Source of the DNA: Candidatus Nanopelagicales bacterium
GTDB lineage: Bacteria > Actinomycetota > Actinomycetes > S36-B12 > CAIYMF01
Direction of reading: 5' to 3'
Length of the DNA stretch: 34,378 bases
NCBI GenBank assembly: GCA_025351185.1
Contig: JANXWJ010000117.1
Coordinates: forward strand, 1-34,378
In this document: one piece after another, positions 26,280-34,378 of the stretch
Position numbering within the stretch: the first letter of the stretch is position 1
How the letters are laid out: each line of letters starts with the position of its first letter
Translations under genes and position numbers: made by a program
Notes under the pieces: generated by a model
The model's input: only the letters and a program-made list of their open reading frames with translations
Databases searched by the model: none
Told to the model about the DNA's origin: nothing

Positions 26280-27584
26280 TCACCCGGCCGTGGTGCGGAC
26301 CTCGAAACCGGAGTCGGTCCTGTCCAGGGCGATCCGTACCCCGCCGAGCGCGCCCAGGTCGCTCACGTGGGTGCCGCCGCAGGGGATGACCGCTGGGCCG
26401 CCCGGCACGTCGCACCACCAGCGGCGGCGGGCCGACAGGGTCGGGTCGCCGCCGGTGTCGACCCGGCTCAGTGCTGCCGTCCCCACCCAGGCGTCGAGCA
26501 GCGCATTGGCCGCCTCGGAGACGGCGTGGGTATCGACCAGGAGCGCCTCGGCGTCGAAACCGGCCTTGCGCAGCGACTTGCCGCAGCGATAGGCGTCGTA
26601 GGACGCACCGGGCGAGATGCGCGAGGTCTGGATCGCGATCTGGTCGAGGTAGGGGAACCCGCGAGAGTCTCGCCTCGGCGGCTCCTTCGTCCAGAAGCGC
26701 GCGGTGACCTCGTTGAGTGCGAGCGCCGCGAGGTGGCAGGCCGAGTGTCCACGTGAGAGGGCAGCACGGCGCATGGCATCGACCGCCAGGTGCACCCGGT
26801 CACCGACCGCTGGCGCGTCCGCCGCGTCGAGCACATGGACGACGACCCAGGTCCGCGAGGGGTCCCCTCGGCGTACGTCGATGTCGGAGTGGACCTGCAG
26901 CCGTCCGTCATCGTCGAGCGCACCGGTCAGGCAGTCGTGGACCGTGGCGAGCCGTCGGGCACTTCCACGGGACGCGTCGCCGTCGGGAGCAAGGCTGATA
27001 GTGCCTGTGTCTCCTGGCTGGTCAGGCCATCCGTGGTCGAGCGGATGGAACGGCGTACGGTCCACGACAACAGCCACTCGGCGGTCGGGGTCGGGCGTCT
27101 CGTCCTCGCCGAAAGCGACGCCGGGCAACGGCGTGACGAGTGTGACGAGCCCGTCGCCCTCGGTCGCACCCGCCGGGAAGCCGACCCAGGTGTCGAGGCG
27201 CAGCGCAGCCGCAGCTGCGGGTGCGACATCAGGAGCCAGCCACGCGACGGACCCGATCTCGTCGCTGGCGAGCCACCGGATCTCGTCGTGCGCGACCCCT
27301 GGCTGCGGCTCGCCGCGCTCGAGGCGCACCCGCATCACGCGCAGCACAGAACCGGTATCGAGCGGCCAGTCGCCGTCGATCGGGCCACGCACCCGACCCA
27401 CGACGTACGCATCGACCGAGAGCTCCTCGCGCAGCTCGCGCACGAGCGCCTGCGCAGGCTCCTCCCCCGGCTCCACCTTGCCCCCAGGGAGTTCCCACCC
27501 CCCAGCGAGCGCCGCGGGACGAGTACGCCGGGCCGACAACAACCGCCCCCGACCCTCGACCGCCCCAGCCACCACAACCTGCAC
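26280..27584 (-). CDS. Fusion of a Nudix (MutT-like) hydrolase and an AlaX-type alanyl-tRNA editing domain
   Basis: A 434-residue protein in one uninterrupted frame. The N-terminal Nudix domain (about residues 1-130) has the Nudix box from Gly35 through Glu41 to REL-REE (49-54), with the final Gly of the consensus replaced by Ser56. Its ELPGGKVEPGE stretch resembles MutT-type enzymes that hydrolyse (d)NTPs. The C-terminal part (about 165-430) resembles AlaX/AlaRS editing domains: TPFHPLDHGWPDQPGDTG near its start, zinc ligands His280 and His284 in HSACH, and Cys402 and His406 in CGGTH. AlaX proteins clear Ser or Gly from mischarged tRNA-Ala. The GTG at 27584 is the apparent start. Both active sites look complete, so both activities may exist in one chain. 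Whether the pairing is functional is unknown. Confidence 0.85.
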   Translation of the reverse strand: MQVVVAGAVEGRGRLLSARRTRPAALAGGWELPGGKVEPGEEPAQALVRELREELSVDAYVVGRVRGPIDGDWPLDTGSVLRVMRVRLERGEPQPGVAHDEIRWLASDEIGSVAWLAPDVAPAAAAALRLDTWVGFPAGATEGDGLVTLVTPLPGVAFGEDETPDPDRRVAVVVDRTPFHPLDHGWPDQPGDTGTISLAPDGDASRGSARRLATVHDCLTGALDDDGRLQVHSDIDVRRGDPSRTWVVVHVLDAADAPAVGDRVHLAVDAMRRAALSRGHSACHLAALALNEVTARFWTKEPPRRDSRGFPYLDQIAIQTSRISPGASYDAYRCGKSLRKAGFDAEALLVDTHAVSEAANALLDAWVGTAALSRVDTGGDPTLSARRRWWCDVPGGPAVIPCGGTHVSDLGALGGVRIALDRTDSGFEVRTTAG

Positions 27585-27674
27585 CCCCCAACCCTGTCAC
27601 CCCCCACCCCACCGACCCGGCCTTTCCCGCCTTTCCTGATGAATCTGCCCGCAACGGCGTGCGAGGGTGGGGGG

Positions 27675-27986
27675 ATGGCTAGGTGGTTGGGTGATGAGGA
27701 GCTGGCGCGGCAGCTGGTCGGGTTGCCGGCGTGGGTGGGTGACGCGCTCGGGATCGGGCGGTCCTATGAGCTGCCGGACTTCGCCACGGCGATCCGTGCG
27801 GTCGACGAGATCGCGGTCGTGGCCGAGGAGATGAACCACCACCCCGACATCGACATCCGGTGGCGACGCCTCGATCTCACCCTCTCGACACACGATGCCG
27901 GCGGCGTCACGCAGCTCGACATCGAGCTGGCGCACCGGATCCACGAGATTGCCCGCCAGCTCGGTGCGACCGACCTCGACGGATGA
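27675..27986 (+). CDS. Pterin-4a-carbinolamine dehydratase-like protein
   Basis: A 103-residue protein of the PCD/DCoH family. PCD dehydrates 4a-hydroxytetrahydrobiopterin, formed by aromatic amino acid hydroxylases. The core motif EMNHHPDIDIRWRRL has the paired His55-His56-Pro57, and a third conserved His73 lies in STHDAGGVT, as expected for an active enzyme. No aromatic hydroxylase lies nearby, and in many Actinobacteria the role of PCD proteins is open. The ATG at 27675 sits after a G-rich stretch that can serve as ribosome site; an in-frame ATG 12 codons upstream is less likely. The next gene begins four bases after its stop, so the two are co-transcribed. Confidence 0.88.
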   Translation: MARWLGDEELARQLVGLPAWVGDALGIGRSYELPDFATAIRAVDEIAVVAEEMNHHPDIDIRWRRLDLTLSTHDAGGVTQLDIELAHRIHEIARQLGATDLDG

Positions 27987-27990
27987 GCCC

Positions 27991-28305
27991 GTGCCGTACT
28001 TCGTAGCGATGACCCTCCCTGCGCTCGTCGTCCTTCTCGTGGTCGCGGGTGTGATCGACGTCCTCGTCAGACGACGGCGGCGCAAGCGCGGGCACCCCGC
28101 GGCGAAGGCGCACGTCGCCGAGATCGGCTTCGACGCGCTCGGTCTCGCACTGGCGCCGAGCCGCAAGCACAAGCAGGAGCACGACGAGTTCATGACGCTC
28201 AAGCGCGACGAGGAGGGCGACGGCGCGCCGCCCCGGAGCACTGTCGACCTCGACGCCGGGGTCGCTCGCATCGTCCTGCCGTCGCACGAGTCGCGCCCGT
28301 CCTGA
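27991..28305 (+). CDS. Small membrane protein, DUF6191-like
   Basis: A 104-residue protein. One membrane helix at about residues 8-26 is followed by a strongly basic stop-transfer run (RRRRRKRG), so the bulk is cytosolic. The C-terminal part, with APSRKHKQEHDEF and then DEEGDGAPPR and VDLDAG, resembles the actinobacterial DUF6191 family. The GTG at 27991 has GGATGA just upstream, overlapping the dehydratase stop region; a later ATG at 28009 is also possible. No function is known. Confidence 0.72.
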   Translation: MPYFVAMTLPALVVLLVVAGVIDVLVRRRRRKRGHPAAKAHVAEIGFDALGLALAPSRKHKQEHDEFMTLKRDEEGDGAPPRSTVDLDAGVARIVLPSHESRPS

Positions 28306-28405
28306 CAATCGACAGGCGCTGACTCATTCATCCCACTACGTTCGGGGCCACCGGCGATCCCCCGTCGGTTCGAGGCCCGGATTCGGGCGTGGAGGGACCA
28401 GGCTG

Positions 28406-29782
28406 ATGGACGACTCGGTGCGCCGGCACAAGTACACGCTGGACGAAGACGAGATGCCGACCCGCTGGTACAACATCGTGCCGGACCTGCCGAGCCCGCC
28501 GCCGCCGGCGCTGCACCCCGGCACCCTGCAGCCGGCCGGCCCGGAGGACTTCGCGCCGCTCTTCCCGATGGATCTGATCCTGCAAGAGGTGTCGCAGGAG
28601 AGGTACGTCGAGATCCCCGGCGGTGTGCTCGACGTCTATCGCCAGTGGCGGCCGTCGCCGCTGTTCCGCGCGCACCGCCTCGAGGAGGCGCTCGGCACCC
28701 CGGCCCGGATCTACTACAAGTACGAAGGCGGCTCGCCGGCCGGATCGCACAAGCCGAACACCGCGGTGCCGCAGGCCTACTACAACAAGCTGGCCGGCGT
28801 GAAGAAGCTGACGACCGAGACCGGCGCCGGACAGTGGGGCACAGCGTTGGCGCTCGCCTGCGCGATCTTCGGCCTCGAGTGCGAGGTGTGGCAGGTGGGT
28901 TCGTCGTATGACACAAAGCCATACCGCCGGTTGATGATCGAGGCTTTCGGTGCCACCGTGCACCGCTCGCCCTCAGACCTCACCGAGGCGGGTCGCCGTC
29001 TTGGCGCCAACCCGAAGAACCACTCGGGATCACTCGGCATCGCGATCTCCGAGGCTGTCGAGGTCGCGGCGCAGGACCCCGAGATCCGTTATGCGCTGGG
29101 CAGTGTCCTCAACCACGTGCTCATGCACCAGACCATCATCGGCGAGGAGGCACTGCTGCAGATGGCGAAGGCCGGGGACACCCCGACCCACATCGTCGGC
29201 TGCACCGGTGGCGGCTCGAACTTCGGCGGTCTGTCGTTCCCGTTCCTGCGCGAGAAGATGGCTGGCAACATCAACCCGCGGATCATCGCGGCGGAGCCGG
29301 CGTCGTGCCCGTCACTCACGCACGGCGTCTATGCCTACGACTTCGGCGACACCGCAGGCATGACGCCGCTCATGAAGATGCACACGCTCGGGCACGACTT
29401 CATCCCCGACCCGATCCACGCGGGTGGGCTGCGCTATCACGGCATGGCACCGCTCATCTCCCACATCTACGAGCTCGGGCTCATGGAGGCGGAGGCGATC
29501 CCGCAGACCGAGTGCTTCGCGGCCGCAATCGCGTTCGCGCGCACCGAGGGGATCCTGCCGGCACCCGAGCCGACGCACGCGTTGGCGCTCGCCGTACGCG
29601 AGGCGCTCAAGGCCAAGGAGACCGGTGAGGAGACCGTGATCCTCACGGCGCTCTGCGGTCACGGCCACTTCGACCTGCCCGCCTACGACGACTATCTCAA
29701 CGGCCGCATGGTCGACGAGGAGGTCAGCGCCGAGCGATTCGCCGCGGGCCTCGCCACGATCCCGCCGGTCCCCGTCGGCTGA
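28406..29782 (+). CDS. trpB: TrpB2-type tryptophan synthase beta chain
   Basis: A 458-residue PLP enzyme of the TrpB2 (TrpB-like, longer) subfamily, making tryptophan from indole and serine. The N-terminal extension with PTRWYNIVPDLP and PLQP-like AGPEDFAPLFPMDLI residues is typical of TrpB2, as is the length near 450. The PLP-binding lysine is in SHKPNT, ETGAGQWG follows as the substrate loop, and GCTGGGSNFGG binds the phosphate. No trpA or other trp gene lies beside it. TrpB2 proteins generally work without the alpha subunit and may salvage indole, but this is family knowledge. The ATG at 28406 has GGAGG about 13 bases upstream. A strong terminator follows its stop by 13 bases. Confidence 0.93.
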   Translation: MDDSVRRHKYTLDEDEMPTRWYNIVPDLPSPPPPALHPGTLQPAGPEDFAPLFPMDLILQEVSQERYVEIPGGVLDVYRQWRPSPLFRAHRLEEALGTPARIYYKYEGGSPAGSHKPNTAVPQAYYNKLAGVKKLTTETGAGQWGTALALACAIFGLECEVWQVGSSYDTKPYRRLMIEAFGATVHRSPSDLTEAGRRLGANPKNHSGSLGIAISEAVEVAAQDPEIRYALGSVLNHVLMHQTIIGEEALLQMAKAGDTPTHIVGCTGGGSNFGGLSFPFLREKMAGNINPRIIAAEPASCPSLTHGVYAYDFGDTAGMTPLMKMHTLGHDFIPDPIHAGGLRYHGMAPLISHIYELGLMEAEAIPQTECFAAAIAFARTEGILPAPEPTHALALAVREALKAKETGEETVILTALCGHGHFDLPAYDDYLNGRMVDEEVSAERFAAGLATIPPVPVG

Positions 29783-29795
29783 TCGGTATGGCATC

Positions 29796-29830
29796 CGAGA
29801 GCCCGGCACCGTCACGGTGCCGGGCTCTCG
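29796..29830 (+). terminator. Perfect 16-bp terminator hairpin after trpB
   Basis: CGAGAGCCCGGCACCG, a TCA loop and its exact complement form a perfect 16-bp stem. It begins 14 bases after the trpB stop and ends 18 bases before the convergent small gene's stop, so it probably ends both transcripts. There is no T-run. Confidence 0.85.
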
Positions 29831-29847
29831 CGCGCGGTCGACCTCGC

Positions 29848-30048
29848 TCAGCCGACGAGAAGGTGACCGAGCAGGTCGTGGACGACGAACGCCGGCCACA
29901 GGAACGCCTTGAGGATCGACCACAGGTGGTCGCCGAACCCTGATGCGTTCTGCCAGTATGAGATCAGGGCGCCGATCGCGCCGAGCCCGTAGACCGCCCC
30001 GCCGCCACCCGCTCCGGCCGCGTGGGCCGACGACGACGTCCGTGCCAT
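29848..30048 (-). CDS. Small conserved-looking membrane protein
   Basis: A 66-residue protein with a short Ser/Ala/Gly N terminus, one membrane helix at about residues 18-32 (GAVYGLGAIGALISYW) and a second hydrophobic stretch at about 43-64 (ILKAFLWPAFVVHDLLGHL). The pattern AxxGLGxIGAxxxYWxxAxxF...KAxxWPAFVVxxLL is one I recall from small proteins in many Actinobacteria, without a known role. GGGAGG lies about six bases before the ATG at 30048, a strong ribosome site for so small a gene. It diverges from the small gene at 30167. Confidence 0.78.
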   Translation of the reverse strand: MARTSSSAHAAGAGGGGAVYGLGAIGALISYWQNASGFGDHLWSILKAFLWPAFVVHDLLGHLLVG

Positions 30049-30166
30049 GAGTGCCTCCCGATGTCGGCACCAGTCAGCGCTGCCGACCCCTCGACCGTAC
30101 GCCGGTGCGCGCCCAACCGACGGGTGATGATGAGACTTCGCGCCCGTGACCAGGAAGAGGTGTGTC

Positions 30167-30397
30167 GTGACCTTCACTCCACCCACAGTCGTGATCGTGC
30201 GCCTGTCGTGCACCGTCGACGAGCTCGCAGGTCGTCTCCACGAGATCAAAGGTGCGAGCCTGGTGCGTGCCCTGCCTCCCGACGGCGCTGTCGTCCTCCT
30301 CGCTAGCCCGAGCGACGAACAGTCGCTCGTCGTTCTTCCCGGCGTCGTGTCGGTGCAGCCCGATACGCTCGAGCACCCGACGCGACGTCGCCACTGA
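30167..30397 (+). CDS. Small protein resembling a stand-alone I9 protease-inhibitor domain
   Basis: A 76-residue protein with no signal peptide. Its predicted order, strand (TVVIVRLS), helix (TVDELAGRLHEIKG), two strands (SLVRALP, AVVLLAS), helix (SDEQSLVVLPG) and strand (VVSVQPD), is that of the inhibitor I9 fold, whose members serve as subtilase propeptides or free inhibitors. The ending LPGVVSVQPD is close to the LxxLPGVxxVxxD end of I9 domains, as in the subtilase at the other end of this region (VPGVVAVQKD). The GTG at 30167 has GAGG seven bases upstream. It converges on that subtilase gene. The I9 match is a reading of the pattern and needs a profile test; the coding status is moderately sure. 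Confidence 0.55.
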   Translation: MTFTPPTVVIVRLSCTVDELAGRLHEIKGASLVRALPPDGAVVLLASPSDEQSLVVLPGVVSVQPDTLEHPTRRRH

Positions 30398-30444
30398 GGC
30401 GCCACGCTCACCAGGCCACCTGCCGGACTCACGCACCCGAGCAA

Positions 30445-30489
30445 CGACGAGAGCCCCGCCCGCGCAATCCGCGGACGGGGCTCTCGTCG
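30445..30489. terminator. Terminator hairpin between the I9-like gene and the subtilase gene
   Basis: A 14-bp outer stem CGACGAGAGCCCCG with its exact complement and a 5-bp inner stem are separated by one C-A mismatch, with a five-base loop. It lies 48 bases after the I9-like stop (plus) and 18 bases after the subtilase stop (minus), so it can end both. There is no T-run. Confidence 0.8.
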
Positions 30490-30507
30490 AGTGCTCAGTG
30501 CGCAGTG

Positions 30508-33500
30508 CTACTTGGTGATCGTGATGTTCGAGCGCACGATCGTCGAACCCGAGACCGAGGGAGAGTCCATCGTGCTCGTCACGACGCCGGCACCCTTGTC
30601 GTCACCCTTGACCTTGACCGTGTAGGTCTGCGACCCACCGGGTGTCGGCGCGGTGCTGGTGACGACGAGGTCGCCAGCGGGAAGCCCGGAGTACGCCTGG
30701 CCAGCGCCTTCGGAGTTCTCCACGCCGATGGCGAACGGCTGACCAGGGTCGGTCGGCTGCACGCCGTAGGTGATGCTCACGTTCTGCGTCGTGCCCGCCA
30801 GGATCCAGATCTGCATGTGCTGGCGGTTCTGCCCGCCCCAGATGTTGACGTCCCACTCGGCGACGATCCACTTGTTAGGACCGTCGTTGAGCGTGGCCAC
30901 CGTGACGCCCGGGGTGCCTGTGCCGTCGAGGTCGGTCCAGAGCGGGGCGACGATGTTGTTGGGCCGCGAGCTCGCAGGCAGGATCACGCTGCAGCACTCG
31001 TTGTCCGTCGACGTACCGCCACCGACGACCGCATAGCCATTGGAGTCGATGCCGATGCTCGAGTACGACCGCCCGTTGTAGACAAAGCTCGGGGTGTCGT
31101 AGTTGAACAGCTGCTCGTCGCCGATCGTGTCAAACGGCACGCCGAAGTCTGCCAGCGCGTTGAACCCGAACGGGCTGAGACCATCAGCGATCGACGGGAC
31201 ACCCGGGTGGGCGCCGCCGAGGGTGACGGTCGGAGCCTGCACCGAGCGGCTGCCGGTCTTGGTGGCACCCGTTGCCGACACGACCTTGAGCCGCTCGCTC
31301 ACCCTGGTGGCCGTCGACACCACGGCGTCGGCCGCTGAGTTGTTGGTCGTGGTGATCGTGCAGTCGGTCGTGGCGTCCGTGCGTATCGTGGCCGCGGCAC
31401 AGCTGCTCGAGAGGTTGATCTCAGCCTGCTGCGGCACGAATCCGACCGGCAGGTGCAGCTTGGGCAGGGACTTGCTCTCGGGCTTGAGCTGGATCTCGCC
31501 GAAGTACTGCCCCGTAGGAGCCGACGACGTGATCGTGATCCGGAGCGCGACCGAGCGGCCGGGACGGACCGAGAACTCGCGCGGCGACACGGTGATGCTG
31601 CTGTCGGCCGGAGCCGTGGTCGTCACCTTGTAGGACTGCGTGCGGTTGGTGACGTTGACGGCAGTACGCACCGTCGTGACCGTTCCGGGCATGACCGTCG
31701 CATTGATCGACGGCAGGTTGAGATCGATCACGTGGACCTGGTCGTTGCCCAGCGCCGCCATGTTGACGGCGGTCTCGTCGAACGTGAGGCCCGGGTTGTC
31801 TGCCTGGGTGAGGTCCACCCGGCCGCTGCCGTCGTCGAACGGGTCGGTCGGGGTGACCCCGTCCTCCTTGACCACGCTGGTCTTGGCGGTAGTCATCATG
31901 GCCGACTTGATCTGGCCCGGCGTCCAGGTCGGGTGCAGTGCCTTCTCGAGGATGGCCGAGCCCGCGATGTGCGGCGACGACATCGAGGTGCCGGCGATCG
32001 CCTGGAAGTACTCACCGGGAGGGCCGGTGGTGATGGTGTCCGGCGTCGGCGTGTGGCCGGCGAGGATCTGGACACCCGGGGCGGTGATGTCCGGCTTGAT
32101 GCCGAATCCGCCAGGGCCGCGCGAGGAGAACGCCGCCATGACGTCGCCCTGGCCGTTGGCCTTGACGCCCGCGGTGAATGCGGCCGTCACACCGGTCGTG
32201 TGCGTCGCAAGCCAGGTAGCAGCTCGGCACCGTCGGCGAGGTGCACCGCGGGGAGCCAGTGGTTGTCGGTCTCGGTGTCAGCGAGGACGGGGTTGTAGAG
32301 GATCATCCCGGCAGCGCCACCCGCGGCGACGTTGTGGCCCTTGGAGACACGGCCGAGACCGCCTCCGCCACGGGCGCAGACGACGATCTTGCCGGCGTAG
32401 AGGTCAACTGCAGGAGTGGCCTTGAGGCAGAACTTGTCGTTGTACGGCGCGTCTGCCGCGATGACGACCGGTGTCTGGGCAGCGACGCCGCCCATGATCG
32501 ATGAGCCGGTGAGCACGAGAGTGTCGGCACCGGACTGCAGGGTCAGGGTCGAGGAGAACTCGCGCGTCTGGGTCGACGCGGCCACCGTGGTGACCCACGG
32601 GGAGACGTGGTCGGTCGTACCCGCACCGGGGCCGCTGTTGCCGGCCGAGGCCGAGACGAACACGCCGGCGGCGTAGGCGTCGAGGAAGGCGAGCTCGACC
32701 GGGTCGGTGAAGGGGTTGGAGCCACCGGAGATCGAGAAGTTGATGACCTTCACGCCGTCCTTGATGGCCTGCTGCACGGCAGCCGCAGAGTCGGAGCCGA
32801 AACAGCCCTCGGCGCCACAGACCTTGTAGACCGAGACCCAGGCGCCGGGAGCGACACCGCGGATCGGGCCACGCTCGACACCGAAGACCTTGGCGGAGGC
32901 GACCACGTCGCCGGCAGAGGTGCTCGCGGTGTGCGTGCCGTGACCGTCGCTGTCGCGGGCGGTCTTGCCATAGACCTCGCCGCCGACAACGGTCTGGTAG
33001 GTGTCGAGGAAGCCCTGACCACCGATCAGCTTGTTGTTGCAGACGAAGACGTCCGCCGCGGCCGTCAGGGGGTTGTCACCGAAGTTGCAGGCACGAGCGG
33101 TGCCGTCAGCCTTGGTCGGCGGTGCGCTGAGGTTGCCGTTGTCGGCGAAGGAGGGGTGCTCCGGCCACACGCCGGAGTCGAGCGATCCGAAGATGACGCC
33201 CTTGCCAGCGTTGGCGGCGCCACCGAGGACGCCGTTGAGCGAGTCGGCGCCGATGAACTTGGTGCTCGAGTCGGTGAGGGGCTGGCGCATCTCGTCCTTC
33301 TGGACGGCGACGACGCCGGGCACTCGCAGCAGCGCGCTGATCTGGTTGGCCGGCACGACCGCGGCGAAGCCGCCGTAGACGGTGCGCAGCGAACGTCCGA
33401 GCTTGACGCTGGGAACTGCCTTGCGCAGGTCAGCGGAGAAGCGGGCCTCGCGACCGGCGATGTAGGACTCGTACGTCTTCTCGTTGGACGCTCCACGAAG

Positions 33501-33818
33501 CGCCTTGCCGGTGACCGATGGGCTGGTCGCGGCGAAGCCGCGGAGGTCACCGGAGTAGGTCGCGACCGAGTCGTAGTCGAGCTTGATCATGACCGGGACC
33601 TTGGTGCTGTCCTTGCGTCCGAGAAGTGATTTGTCGGTCTGCGCAAGACGGCTGGTGCTGGCCTTGTCGGCCTTCACAGTCGACGAGGGCGAGATCTTCT
33701 GGTCGAGGGTCAGGGTCCGGCTGGTGCTGGCCCCGGCTCCGCTCGCGGCGGTGACCGCACAGAGCGGGACGATCAGTAGTGCTGCTGCGCTGGCGCGCAA
33801 CCACGTGCTGGGCCTCAT
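30508..33818 (-). pseudogene. Secreted subtilisin-like (S8) serine peptidase, frameshifted
   Basis: Two frames, 33818-32187 (543 residues) and 32190-30508 (560 residues), together form one large subtilase of about 1103 residues. The first has a signal peptide (1-30), an I9 propeptide (about 75-176, ending RVPGVVAVQKD), and the S8 domain with Asp214, His293 in DGHGTH and Asn394, then a PA insert (about 440-530). The second has the catalytic Ser in GTSMSSPHIAG, an Fn3-like region, and a long C-terminal domain with VYNGRSYSSIGIDSNGYAVVGG. One base is missing near 32217; restoring it joins the halves in frame. As it stands, the triad is split and the first product lacks Ser. The ATG at 33818 has GGAGG upstream. 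It could be a sequencing error, a recent inactivation or a split gene. Confidence 0.85.
32216..32220 (-). other. Site of the one-base frameshift in the subtilase gene
   Basis: On the minus strand the upstream frame reads GAG CTG CTA CCT GGC and runs to a TGA at 32187. The downstream frame picks up at ACC TGG CTT GCG. Adding one base after CT restores a continuous ...AELL-TWLATHTTGVTAAFTAG reading of the subtilase family. The run is not a homopolymer and not a classic slippery site. Confidence 0.8.
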
Positions 33819-34214
33819 GAGGCGCCTTTCCTCCGTGGGTGGTGGCGGACCGGCGCATCGTGACACGGACCTCACCCTCGTGTGTGGAACTTCTCGCAAG
33901 CGACACACGTCACGTCCGGTCACCGGCCATCACAGCGACCACCACCGCAATTCCTCCGGCCCAGCGCGTCTCGCACGACCATCACCGAGAGCCACGGCAT
34001 ACGCACGCTTCGGCATCGAAGGCACCACGCAGCGCGGTCGGCAACTCACTGAAAGGAGTCGACTGACCCGATCGGGTGGACTCTCACCGCGACGTACGGC
34101 GATCGACCTCGTGGGAGCGCGCCCACCGTGCGACCGGCCCGCGCTCGACAGGCTGCGATGCTCGGCCCACGCACCCGCAGCCGGGTGGCGCCGGACGACG
34201 AGGAGACAATCACC
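33819..34214. other. Divergent intergenic region, subtilase and DUF1003 genes
   Basis: About 400 bases with no credible gene. It must hold the subtilase promoter (minus) and the DUF1003 promoter (plus). An AAAGGAG ribosome-site-like run near 34052 has no start codon at proper spacing. No clear -10/-35 pair or strong dyad was seen. Confidence 0.55.
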
Positions 34215-34378
34215 ATGACCGACGTGACCCCTGCGCCCGGGCCCGGCACGAGACATCCGGGACACCTCGAGGTCGAGCGCCAGCGGGCTGCCGACCTTCA
34301 GCTGCGGATCGCGGACCGGGTCACGGCGTTCGCGGGGTCGATGAGCTTCGTCTATCTGCACGCGGTCGCGTTCGCCGT
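34215..34378 (+). CDS. DUF1003 membrane protein, cut by the window end
   Basis: Only the first 54 residues are present. After about 25 variable residues, RIADRVTAFAGSMSFVYLHAVAFA matches the start of the DUF1003 domain, which normally has two membrane helices and a coiled C-terminal tail. GGAG lies about ten bases before the ATG at 34215. The family is widespread in bacteria with no proven role. The rest lies beyond the window. Confidence 0.82.
   Translation, partial: MTDVTPAPGPGTRHPGHLEVERQRAADLQLRIADRVTAFAGSMSFVYLHAVAFA

Noticed and set aside
30508-32190. The C-terminal subtilase half as an independent gene starting at the GTG at 32190.
   Set aside because: It starts inside the S8 domain, with no signal peptide and only one catalytic residue. 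A broken gene is simpler, though coupled translation is kept as a possibility.
32187-32225. Programmed ribosomal frameshifting at the subtilase break.
   Set aside because: The bases CTGCTACCTGGC contain no slippery heptamer or homopolymer, and no strong stimulatory hairpin was seen just downstream.

Overview
The window is GC-rich chromosomal DNA from an actinobacterium. The codon bias is strongly GC-rich, many starts are GTG, and it carries mshB, the deacetylase of mycothiol synthesis, a thiol made only by Actinobacteria. Several actinobacterial families of unknown function (DUF6113-like, DUF6191-like) and a VanW-type cell-wall protein agree with this. The overall feel is of Micrococcales/Intrasporangiaceae-like bacteria, but that is an inference. 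No rRNA, tRNA, insertion sequence, CRISPR array or prophage gene was seen.

Layout. 231-5172: a SAM methyltransferase (+), then on the minus strand an OmpR-type response regulator with its sensor kinase, and a VanW-family wall protein. 5347-15248 (all minus strand): flavin reductase, a REC-GAF response regulator, a CheA-REC hybrid kinase, a six-helix methyl-accepting protein, CheW, a four-helix DUF6113-like membrane protein, a divergent FtsH-like AAA+ zinc protease, and mshB. 15339-17429 (+): an S9 prolyl-oligopeptidase-type peptidase diverging from mshB. 17531-23744 (minus): a complete peptide/nickel-type ABC importer in the order permease C, binding lipoprotein, permease B, ATPase D, ATPase F, with strong hairpins on both sides of the lipoprotein gene. 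24208-27584 (minus): typA and a Nudix-AlaX fusion. 27675-29782 (+): pterin dehydratase, a DUF6191-like protein and a TrpB2-type tryptophan synthase beta chain. 29848-33818: a small membrane protein, a small I9-like protein and a large secreted subtilase broken by a one-base frameshift. The window ends inside a DUF1003 gene.

The most system-like region is the chemosensory cluster at about 5.9-12.1 kb. It has receptor, CheW, kinase and REC proteins, but no CheR, CheB, stand-alone CheY or flagellar gene nearby. The receptor has no extracytoplasmic ligand domain, and the likely output is a REC-GAF protein. This looks like a chemosensory array serving something other than flagellar swimming, sitting next to a membrane protease with unusual insertions in its ATPase domain. 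Other points of interest are the Nudix-AlaX fusion, the frameshifted subtilase with a convergent I9-inhibitor-like gene, and two long-stem terminators whose only internal mismatch becomes a G-U pair in RNA of the strand they would terminate.
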